Source of the DNA: Ruminococcaceae bacterium UBA2857
GTDB taxonomy: Bacteria > Bacillota > Clostridia > Oscillospirales > Acutalibacteraceae
DNA length: 5,698 bases
Assembly (NCBI GenBank): GCA_002350705.1
Contig: DEFH01000034.1
Coordinates: 1 to 5,698 of the forward strand
Direction: 5' to 3'
Position 1 is the stretch's first letter; each line of letters starts with the position of its first letter. This document shows, piece after piece, positions 1 to 5,698 of this stretch. The notes beneath the pieces were generated by a model. That model searched no databases. It saw only the letters and a list, made by a program, of their open reading frames with translations, and was not told the origin of the DNA. A program made the position numbers and the translations under genes.

Positions 1-2
1 TT

Positions 3-245
3 TCAAAACTTGGAAACTGCTGCAATTCTGATATAAAGATGTCAAAAAGCGGAAATAAGGTCACGGTCACTTCATCAAAACCAATTACTTCGGCTGTTAC
101 GGTAAAGGCAACCAAGTCTGTAAATTCCGGAAATAAAAGCACGATTGTTTACGGTCACTCAAATAAGGAGATACAGGATGTAGTAGCTAAAACCGACTCC
201 CCCGACCCTGTTTACGGATATTTCAAAGTCAAAACCGAAGCCACT
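3..245 (+). other. N-terminal beta-rich region resembling the post-thioester-domain segment of Firmicute adhesins
   Basis: The segment is rich in Ser, Thr, Val and Lys, with SKSGNKVTVTSSKPITSAVT, then STIVYGHSNKEIQDVVA, then DPVYGYFKVKTEATGSLKVVK leading into the first Cna-B domain. From memory of the family, this wording is typical of the region between a Cys-Gln thioester domain and the first Cna-B domain in clostridial surface proteins. No thioester domain is inside the window. The reading frame stays open through base 3, and the codons before the ATG at 39 fit the same pattern, so this is the tail of a larger N-terminal region. Confidence 0.55.
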
Positions 246-3200
246 GGGTCGTTGAAGGTCGTCAAGCAGTACAAAGACCTTAACGGTAATAATGTAAAAA
301 GCGGTATTGAAAGCTTTGTGCTGAATAACACCAAATTCAAGATAAGAAATTCGGCAAATAAATACATTAAAGCCTCATATTCAGGAAGCGGCTATGTTTA
401 CAGCTATACCGGCTATGTCAGCAGTGCATCTGACGGCACTGTGTTCACACCCAAGAATAATAGCGGAGATTTCTATTTCGAGGTCAATAAGCTCCCTCCG
501 GGAACCTATGAGATCATGGAACAGGATAACAATATCACCGGTTATACTCCATCAGGATCGAAAAACATCAAGGTCGCTGTTACTGCAAATAATTCCGGCG
601 GAAAGAAGACCGCAACATTCCAGAATAAACCCGACCAACTTGTTATAAATAAGGTGTTCAATCAGTTCGGTGCTGTCAAGGACGAGGATTATGCAAAGGT
701 CGTATTCAATCTGAGCCAGATCAATGCTGAGGGAAAAGCTGCTACAAAGAGCTTCATTTGCACTGACAAAGATAATAATGTCTATCAGTTTATCAACAGC
801 ACTTCTGATGCGGCTTATGCGGGTATCGTGACATCTAAGGAGCTTAGATTTGCTAATCCGAAAGTTCACAGTATTACTGTAACAGGGCTTCCAATCACCA
901 ATAATAACGGCTATTACTACAAATACGAAGTCAAGGAAGTTAAGAACGGACATACAAACAGATACGATTTTAATACCCTGACGAAGACATTCCAGACCGG
1001 CACTACACAGTCCGGTACAGTAACAAATACCGAAAAGAAAATGGGATATCTTGAGATCAAAAAGGATTTCAAGATTGAACAGACCGATGGAACGCTTATC
1101 AACTTTACGGGCAACAGCGATATGACGCTGACACAGGCATACAGCGATATCAGCTTTACTGTAAAGGATTCGGCAGGAAAATACATTACTGCTGTCTATA
1201 AGGGTACAAGCTATTCCTATACAGGTGTAACAACTAATGCTTCAAATGCGACAAAGTTTGTTTTCAATGGTGGAAATACTTCCGGTATCAAAATAAGTGA
1301 TATGCCCTTCGGCACATACAGCGTTACCGAGGTGACAGGAAGTAAGGTCAAAGGACAGGGCTTCCGTGTGCAGGAAACTGCAACAAAGAAAACTACTACC
1401 TCATACAACATTTCTGCTGACACCGTAACAGGCGGCAGCGTGAAATTTGTCAATGTTAAACCCCAGTATGTCGGACTGAGAATCTATAAGACATTTACCG
1501 ATAATGACGGAGAGAATATCAATGTTTCAAGCAAGATATACGCTCAGGTAGAATTCAAAGTGACCGATAAAGATGGGAATACCGTGCTTGTAACCCCACA
1601 GAACACAAAAGCCGGAAGCTATGCTGTGCGTAAAACAAGTGATACAGCACAACCGCTTAGTGTTATGAAGCTCGGTACAGATACCAAAACAATCACTCTC
1701 ACAGGACTTGAAGCAGGCAAAACCTATACTGTTACAGAAAGTATTGTTGGAAAGGATCTGAAATCCATCTGCGTCTGCAAATCTCTGTTTACCGTCGAAG
1801 GTACAAAGGAAAATGGAATCGTTTATGCCCCTGAAAATACCATTGAACAGACCGGCAAGGTCACTATGCCTACAGGCGAGAACAGCATTGCAGAGGTGCA
1901 TTTTGAAAACACCTACAAAACTACCGATCTGACGATATATAAGGAATCGGACGATGACCTTGTTGAACGAAAGTTTGCCGTTACAACTGTCAATTATGAT
2001 CTGTATCCCGAAAATGATCCGCTTTATGTTATGAGTGAAATCACGACCGGCACAGATGGAAAAGTACGAGGTATTGCTACTGTTAAGGATCTGCCTCTTG
2101 CCTATTACGATCACGATACAGATTCAATCGTAAAAATCCAATACAAGATTGAAGAGGTCGATACTCCGGAATATTACGAAATTCCGGCAGCACAGACCAT
2201 TATCCCGATGGACGGACAGAAATCCGTAACCATAAAAAATAAGCTGAAAACAGGAACGATCAAAGTTATCAAAAAGGCTGAGGTCAATGATTCAACTGAG
2301 ATCATTCCACTTGCCGGAATAGAATTCAGCATGAAAAACAGCTATAACAAAACTGTTCTGACTGCTGTTACAGATACAAACGGAGAAATTCTTTTTGAAA
2401 ATCTGCCTATTGCAGTCGGAGTGAAGAATTCAGACGGCAGCGAAAGCATCAAGAAGATTCGCTATACCGTATCTGAAATAGAAGGTGAGAATAATGAAAA
2501 ATATGTTCTTGCTGACGATCAGACATTGGTACTTGATTATACCAAACAGGCAAATCAGCGTATCAAAACATTGCAGGTTCTGAACACTCCGATAACAGGC
2601 AATGTCTTTCTCGAAAAAGCCGACGCAAGAACACTGGAGCTTCTGTCAGGGGCTAAGTTTACTATCTACAAGGATGTAAACGGCAACGGAAAATATGACA
2701 ATGGCAAGGATACTCTTGCGACAGGCTACACCATTGACGGTGAGACCTATACTCCTCATCATACGCTTGTTGAAGTCATGGAAACCACTACTGATGATGA
2801 GGGCAACACAACCACAAAGGGCACCGGACGTTATGAGCTTTATAACATTGAAAAAGGAAAATACATTGTTGTAGAAACAAAAACTCCTGTCGGATATATT
2901 GACGAGCATAAGGAATTTCCTTTTGAGATCACAGACGATCAGCAGACAATTCAGATCTATGAGCCTGTAGAAACAGAGATTGCTGTTGATGCTGCATTTG
3001 TAGCAAATATAAGTGCTGACACTCAGGATTATATTACTGATACAAGCGGAGATTTTATAGAGATCACCGATCCTGATGCAAAATATGTCTTTAACACACC
3101 AATCTACGGAGATGTTTATCTTCGCAAGATTGATGCAGAAAACGCTATGAGACTTTCAGGGGCAATATTCCGTGTGTGGGCGGACAGTGATAATGACGGA

Positions 3201-3560
3201 AAGCTTAACCGTCAGACAGATGAATCCATTGGCGTTATGAAAGAGATCAAGGATGCCGACGGAAAAGGCACAGGCGAATATGAAATGACTGATCTGCCTT
3301 ACGGAAACTATTTTGTCCTTGAAACTGTTGCTCCGGAAGGATACAAAAAATCAAATAAAACCTATTCTTTTTCCATTACAGAAAACGGTGCAAGAGTTTT
3401 TGTAGATGACATAAAAAATCCGCCGATAAAGGGTAATGTATCCGTTCTGAAGATTGATTCTCTGACAAAGGAACAGCTCAAGGATGCTGAGTTTACTGTT
3501 TATAATGATGTTGATAAGGATGGTCTCATCCCGATGGTATTGATACCGTTTATGCTGTAA
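3..3560 (+). CDS. Multi-domain Cna-B/SpaA-like surface adhesin stalk, N-terminal part (5' incomplete, frameshifted at its 3' end)
   Basis: Probable cell-surface adhesin or pilin-like stalk protein. The first ATG is at 39, but the frame is open to the left edge, there is no ribosome binding site before 39 and no signal peptide after it. The upstream codons (SKLGNCCNSDIK) continue the same domain, so the gene starts outside the window. Numbering from the Met at 39: residues 1-69 are a beta-rich linker, followed by Cna-B-like domains at about 70-199, 200-334, 335-476, 477-627, 628-737, 738-851, 852-1021, 1022-1129 and half of a ninth. Each full domain shows an early Lys (e.g. LKVVK, YLRKID), a late Glu (e.g. 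YEIME, YFVLET) and a terminal Asn (e.g. FQNKP, VFNTP), the positions that form isopeptide crosslinks in this family. The last 12 or so residues before the stop are out-of-frame sequence. Family assignment is firm; ligand and exact role are unknown. Confidence 0.85.
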   Translation, partial: SKLGNCCNSDIKMSKSGNKVTVTSSKPITSAVTVKATKSVNSGNKSTIVYGHSNKEIQDVVAKTDSPDPVYGYFKVKTEATGSLKVVKQYKDLNGNNVKSGIESFVLNNTKFKIRNSANKYIKASYSGSGYVYSYTGYVSSASDGTVFTPKNNSGDFYFEVNKLPPGTYEIMEQDNNITGYTPSGSKNIKVAVTANNSGGKKTATFQNKPDQLVINKVFNQFGAVKDEDYAKVVFNLSQINAEGKAATKSFICTDKDNNVYQFINSTSDAAYAGIVTSKELRFANPKVHSITVTGLPITNNNGYYYKYEVKEVKNGHTNRYDFNTLTKTFQTGTTQSGTVTNTEKKMGYLEIKKDFKIEQTDGTLINFTGNSDMTLTQAYSDISFTVKDSAGKYITAVYKGTSYSYTGVTTNASNATKFVFNGGNTSGIKISDMPFGTYSVTEVTGSKVKGQGFRVQETATKKTTTSYNISADTVTGGSVKFVNVKPQYVGLRIYKTFTDNDGENINVSSKIYAQVEFKVTDKDGNTVLVTPQNTKAGSYAVRKTSDTAQPLSVMKLGTDTKTITLTGLEAGKTYTVTESIVGKDLKSICVCKSLFTVEGTKENGIVYAPENTIEQTGKVTMPTGENSIAEVHFENTYKTTDLTIYKESDDDLVERKFAVTTVNYDLYPENDPLYVMSEITTGTDGKVRGIATVKDLPLAYYDHDTDSIVKIQYKIEEVDTPEYYEIPAAQTIIPMDGQKSVTIKNKLKTGTIKVIKKAEVNDSTEIIPLAGIEFSMKNSYNKTVLTAVTDTNGEILFENLPIAVGVKNSDGSESIKKIRYTVSEIEGENNEKYVLADDQTLVLDYTKQANQRIKTLQVLNTPITGNVFLEKADARTLELLSGAKFTIYKDVNGNGKYDNGKDTLATGYTIDGETYTPHHTLVEVMETTTDDEGNTTTKGTGRYELYNIEKGKYIVVETKTPVGYIDEHKEFPFEITDDQQTIQIYEPVETEIAVDAAFVANISADTQDYITDTSGDFIEITDPDAKYVFNTPIYGDVYLRKIDAENAMRLSGAIFRVWADSDNDGKLNRQTDESIGVMKEIKDADGKGTGEYEMTDLPYGNYFVLETVAPEGYKKSNKTYSFSITENGARVFVDDIKNPPIKGNVSVLKIDSLTKEQLKDAEFTVYNDVDKDGLIPMVLIPFML
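246..1040 (+). repeat. Cna-B-like domains 1 and 2 (first copy of an old two-domain duplication)
   Basis: Domain 1 (246-635) has Lys in LKVVK, Glu in YEIME and Asn in FQNKP. It carries a KYIKASYSGSGYVYSYTG segment before its LPPGTYE motif. Domain 2 (636-1040) begins QLVINKVFNQFG, has YAKVVFNLS, YEVKEVK and VTNTEK. Both match the following pair at 1041-1919 in order and in these landmarks, although the sequences are well diverged. Both domains are longer than the usual 80-100 residue Cna-B module, at about 130-135 residues. Confidence 0.6.
1041..1919 (+). repeat. Cna-B-like domains 3 and 4 (second copy of the two-domain duplication)
   Basis: Domain 3 (1041-1466) has LEIKKDF, KYITAVYKGTSYSYTG, MPFGTYSVTE and FVNVKP, paralleling domain 1. 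Domain 4 (1467-1919) has LRIYKTFTDNDG, YAQVEFKVTD, GKTYTVTES and FENTYK, paralleling domain 2. Domain 4 also carries a Cys-Val-Cys motif at 1770-1778, unusual in an extracellular Firmicute stalk. Boundaries are set at the terminal Asn motif of each domain and are approximate by a few residues. Confidence 0.6.
1920..2591 (+). other. Cna-B-like domains 5 and 6
   Basis: Domain 5 (1920-2249) runs from DLTIYKES through YKIEEVD to IKNKLK. It is the most divergent domain in the array and was assigned mainly by spacing and by the Lys/Glu/Asn positions. Domain 6 (2250-2591) is a clearer Cna-B module: GTIKVIKK, LAGIEFSM, TDTNGEILFENLP, YTVSEIE and VLNTPI. The junction NTPITGNVFLEKAD then opens domain 7. 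Confidence 0.6.
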
Positions 3561-3745
3561 TGAAGCACGATGAAGGTTATTGCTATTATCTGAACGACCT
3601 GCCTTATGGCGAGTATGTTCTGAAAGAGACCAAGGCTCCCGTCGGACATATCATGACAAAGAAGATCTATCCCTTCCAGATCATTGACGATGGTGTTACC
3701 GTTGAGGTAGCCGACGACGGCGAGATCGGCATTATGAATGAGCCG
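2592..3745 (+). repeat. Cna-B domains 7, 8 and 9 with Asp/Asn-rich calcium-loop-like segments
   Basis: Three successive domains begin with similar strands (GNVFLEKAD, GDVYLRKID, GNVSVLKID), continue into LSGAxF or LKDAEF, then a D-x-[ND]-x-[ND]-G loop: DVNGNGKYDNGKD at 2673-2711, DSDNDGKLNRQTDE at 3183-3224 and DVDKDG at 3507-3524. These resemble the calcium loops of SdrD-type B domains, though this is pattern resemblance only. Domain 7 (2592-3101) is enlarged by an acidic insert before its terminal VFNTP. Domain 8 is 3102-3425. Domain 9 (3426-3745) contains the frameshift directly after its loop. Confidence 0.65.
3518..3560 (+). other. Frameshift junction within Cna-B domain 9
   Basis: The two frames are both open between 3518 (just after TAA at 3515-3517 in the second frame) and 3557 (just before TAA at 3558-3560 in the first). 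The first frame reads normally to NDVDKDG, ending at 3524, then becomes LIPMVLIPFML and stops. The second frame reads SHPDGIDTVYAVMKHDEG from 3524, which leads into the expected LPYGEYVLKETKAP. Re-reading base 3524 once, equivalent to restoring one lost T (GGT-TCT-CAT), rejoins the domain. I see no X-XXY-YYZ slippery heptamer in the overlap, so programmed -1 frameshifting is not supported. A real one-base deletion or an assembly error fits best. Confidence 0.75.
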
Positions 3746-5698
3746 ATTCAGGGTTCTATCCGCATCGTAAAGATAGACAGAAAAAAGCAGACACCTGTTG
3801 AGGGTGCTGAGTTTACTCTGTATGATTCAAATGGAAAATCGCTAAAAGTTGTCACTACTGATAAGGACGGTATTGCAGATTTCGGTCAGCACCGTTACGG
3901 CAAATATACCGTGGTGGAAACAACCGCACCGGAGAAATATCTTGCAGATAATACTCCGATTCCATTTGAAATTTTAGAGCATGGAAAGATCGAAGGCAAT
4001 ATTGAGATCGTCAAGGTAGATAATGACACACAGAAGCCGCTTGCAGGTGCAGAGTTCACTTTATATGACAGCAATGGAAATGAAGTGCAAAAGCTTACCA
4101 CAGGTGAAGATGGTAAAGCTTTCTTTGCGGAAGTTCCCTACGGTAGGTACACCGTTGTAGAAACAAATGCTCCCAAAGATTACAAAAAGGACAGCACTCC
4201 GATTCCATTTGAAATTCTGGAGCACGGCAAAACACTTAAAGTCACCAAAGAAAACGAGGGCGAAGAAGGTACAGCTACATTCAGAAAGACTTCAGAGGAT
4301 GGAGTTGTCAAGGATGTAACACTGCATATCTATGGAAAATCGAATACAGGTATTGAGGTTGACGAAACTGTTGTTACTGGTGAAAACGGTTCTGTCAGCC
4401 TTTCTCTTTTGACAGGTACTTATACCGTTGAAGAAATAAAAGTAGCCAACAGATATGTAACGCCTGCAAAGCAGACAATTAAGATAGAAGCAGATAAGAC
4501 TTCTGCAGTTACATTCAATAACATCCTCAAGCGCGGCAAAGTGACTACAACAAAAGTTGATGAAGAATATCCTGACAATAAACTGACTGGTGCGTTGTTT
4601 GAAGTTTATGATTCCGAAGGTGATGCCGTAGATACTCTTAAAGAAGTCTCAAAGGGCGTGTATGAGCTTGATGAACTTACGGTAGGAAATTACACTCTGA
4701 AAGAGATCAAGGCTCCTGTAGGCTTCCTGCTTGATACTAACGCCTATGATTTTTCTATTGTTAATGACGGCGATGTTATTAGTATCGAAACAAAGGCAGG
4801 CATCGGCTTCATCAATACACCCATCAAGGGTACGATCAGCGTTGTCAAAGTCGATGAAAAGACAAGAAAGCCCCTGTCCGGTGCTGAATTTACTATCTAT
4901 GATTCAAATGGAAATCCTGTAAAAACAACGACTACTGAAACAGGAACTGTAATCACAGATGCCAACGGTGTTGCTGATTTTGGCGAGCTTCGATATGGCA
5001 CATATATCGTCAAGGAAAGCAAGGCTCCCGAAAACTATGAGCTGGATGATGCTCCGATTCCGTTCCAGGTTCTTGAAAACGGAAAGGTTATTGAGTACGA
5101 AAAGGGCGACCCAGCCGAAGAAGGCAAGCTGGAGATCATTAAAAAATCTGAAGACGGAGTTATAGAAAATATCAAATTCCGTATATACGGCATTTCCGCC
5201 AACGGAACTGATATTAACGAAACTGTCCTGACAGATAAGGACGGTAAGTTCCTGATTGAAAACCTGCTTATCGGTACATATACCGTTGAGGAGCTGGAGA
5301 TTGCTGACAGGTATATTAAAACCACTCCTCAGACCGTTGTTGTTTCTGCGAATGAAACTGCAAGCGTTACTTTCGAGAATATTCTCAAACGAGGCAAGGT
5401 AACAACTACAAAGGTCGATGAAGAATACCCCGACAATAAACTGACTGGTGCCATTTTTGAAGTCCATGATTCCGAAGGTAATGCAATAGATACCCTTAAA
5501 GAGGTCACAGAGGGCGTATATGAGCTTGACAGACTTACGGTAGGAAATTACACTCTGAAGGAAACAAAGGCTCCTGATGGCTTTGATTTGGACGAAAACG
5601 CATATCCTTTTGAAATCACTGAAAACGGTGATGTCCGAAATATCGAAACTCTTGCAGGTGTTGGTTTTATTAATAAACGTGAGTTCGATGAAAATTAA
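3560..5698 (+). CDS. Cna-B/SpaA-like surface adhesin stalk, C-terminal part (downstream of frameshift)
   Basis: Continuation of the same stalk protein in another frame. The ATG at 3560 overlaps the preceding stop by one base, has no Shine-Dalgarno-like sequence and no signal peptide, and falls inside a Cna-B domain. It is therefore probably not a natural start: homology extends upstream in this frame to about 3524 (DGIDTVYAV before the Met). Numbered from this Met, it holds the rest of domain 9 (1-62), domain 10 (63-143), 11 (144-237), 12 (238-325), 13 (326-421), 14 (422-521), 15 (522-611) and 16 (612-712). Repeated landmarks are GAEFTLYDSNG, YGxYxVxExxAP and FxNxP/FxNILKRG. Domains 11-13 and 14-16 are a tandem duplication. 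The protein ends in FINKREFDEN with no LPXTG motif, hydrophobic segment or basic tail. On its own this fragment would be cytoplasmic, which makes little sense for such domains, so a single frameshifted gene is preferred. Confidence 0.8.
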   Translation: MKHDEGYCYYLNDLPYGEYVLKETKAPVGHIMTKKIYPFQIIDDGVTVEVADDGEIGIMNEPIQGSIRIVKIDRKKQTPVEGAEFTLYDSNGKSLKVVTTDKDGIADFGQHRYGKYTVVETTAPEKYLADNTPIPFEILEHGKIEGNIEIVKVDNDTQKPLAGAEFTLYDSNGNEVQKLTTGEDGKAFFAEVPYGRYTVVETNAPKDYKKDSTPIPFEILEHGKTLKVTKENEGEEGTATFRKTSEDGVVKDVTLHIYGKSNTGIEVDETVVTGENGSVSLSLLTGTYTVEEIKVANRYVTPAKQTIKIEADKTSAVTFNNILKRGKVTTTKVDEEYPDNKLTGALFEVYDSEGDAVDTLKEVSKGVYELDELTVGNYTLKEIKAPVGFLLDTNAYDFSIVNDGDVISIETKAGIGFINTPIKGTISVVKVDEKTRKPLSGAEFTIYDSNGNPVKTTTTETGTVITDANGVADFGELRYGTYIVKESKAPENYELDDAPIPFQVLENGKVIEYEKGDPAEEGKLEIIKKSEDGVIENIKFRIYGISANGTDINETVLTDKDGKFLIENLLIGTYTVEELEIADRYIKTTPQTVVVSANETASVTFENILKRGKVTTTKVDEEYPDNKLTGAIFEVHDSEGNAIDTLKEVTEGVYELDRLTVGNYTLKETKAPDGFDLDENAYPFEITENGDVRNIETLAGVGFINKREFDEN
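3746..3988 (+). other. Shortened Cna-B domain 10
   Basis: The domain starts IQGSIRIVKID, has GAEFTLYDSNGK, YGKYTVVETTAP and TPIPFEILEHGK, then passes directly into IEGNIEIVKVD, the first strand of domain 11. Its relatives, domains 11 and 14, carry about nine more residues after HGK/NGK (TLKVTKEN... and VIEYEKGD...) before the next domain. Domain 10 therefore seems to lack the last beta strand and the Asn/Asp that would accept the isopeptide bond. The Lys (RIVK) and Glu (VVET) are still present. Confidence 0.65.
3989..4822 (+). repeat. Three-domain repeat block, copy 1 (Cna-B domains 11, 12, 13)
   Basis: Domain 11 (3989-4270) is the GAEFTLYDSNG type. Domain 12 (4271-4534) is a RKTSEDGVV...TVEEIKVANRY...FNNILKRG type, and domain 13 (4535-4822) a KVTTTKVDEEYPDNKLTGA...FINTP type. 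The same order of three distinct types recurs immediately downstream. Matching codons lie 834 bases apart early in domain 11, 855 in domain 12 and 858 in domain 13; the shifts come from small in-frame indels. Confidence 0.85.
4823..5695 (+). repeat. Three-domain repeat block, copy 2 (Cna-B domains 14, 15, 16)
   Basis: Domain 14 (4823-5122) matches domain 11 but has a seven-residue-longer loop around TTTTETGTVITDANG, and Asp instead of Asn at the end (EKGDP). Domain 15 (5123-5392) matches domain 12 (KKSEDGVI, TVEELEIADRY, FENILKRG). Domain 16 (5393-5695) matches domain 13 and ends the protein. A 27-base stretch at 5533-5559 is identical to 4675-4701. Confidence 0.85.

Noticed and set aside
39..41. 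ATG at 39 as the true start of the first gene
   Set aside because: There is no Shine-Dalgarno sequence in front and no signal peptide behind, and the in-frame codons upstream continue the same domain to the window edge.
1527..2114. Long minus-strand open frame (195 residues)
   Set aside because: It lies wholly opposite a well-supported Cna-B region, has no recognisable domain and a Cys/Phe/Ile-rich composition typical of antisense shadow frames.
3500..3560. Programmed -1 ribosomal frameshift site
   Set aside because: The direction of the shift would fit, but the overlap contains no slippery heptamer in the right phase and I see no obvious strong stem-loop downstream.
4904..5467. Minus-strand open frame (187 residues)
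   Set aside because: It is antisense to the conserved domains 14-16, and its openness is explained by codon bias of the plus-strand gene. No start signal or known motif is visible.
3989..5695. Mobile element or recombination cassette explaining the repeated block
   Set aside because: The repeat is an in-frame coding duplication of protein domains with silent divergence. No terminal inverted repeats, transposase or recombinase are present.
1..5698. A previously undescribed enzymatic, defence or mobile system
   Set aside because: All of the sequence is accounted for by one Cna-B-type structural surface protein, and no catalytic motif beyond the self-crosslinking residues is visible.

Overview
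The window is coding on the plus strand from edge to edge. It holds one very long, repetitive, secreted-type surface protein: a stalk of about sixteen Cna-B/SpaA-like immunoglobulin-fold domains of the kind found in Gram-positive adhesins and pilins. The moderate-to-low G+C, the domain family and the wording of the N-terminal region suggest a gut or rumen Firmicute, perhaps a Ruminococcus-like member of the Oscillospiraceae. That placement is inferred from resemblance and was not searched. No RNA gene, mobile element, CRISPR array or intergenic gap of note is visible.

Layout. Bases 3-245 are a beta-rich, Ser/Thr-rich segment that resembles the region following the thioester domain in Firmicute thioester adhesins. 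Its frame is open through the left edge, so the true start, signal peptide and any thioester head lie outside the window. Bases 246-1919 hold four large, divergent domains arranged as an old duplication of a two-domain pair. Bases 1920-2591 hold two more. Bases 2592-3745 hold three domains with Asp/Asn-rich, calcium-loop-like segments. Bases 3746-3988 hold a shortened domain. Bases 3989-5695 hold a clear tandem duplication of a three-domain block.

The reading frame breaks once. The first frame ends at 3560 and the second opens with an ATG sharing the last base of that stop (TAATG). Domain homology runs straight across the junction: domain 9 starts in one frame and continues in the other from about 3524. 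The simplest reading is therefore one gene with a one-base loss near 3524, either a real mutation or a sequencing error, rather than two designed genes. Rejoined, the visible product is about 1,900 residues.

The second frame stops at the right edge directly after a Cna-B domain, with no LPXTG-type sorting signal or membrane segment. How the protein is held on the cell is not visible here. Nearly every domain keeps the Lys / Glu / Asn positions expected for intramolecular isopeptide bonds. The exceptions are domain 10, which lacks the last strand, and domain 14, which has Asp where Asn is usual. I see no sign of an unknown enzymatic or defence system. The interest lies in the broken frame, the nested duplications and the missing ends.
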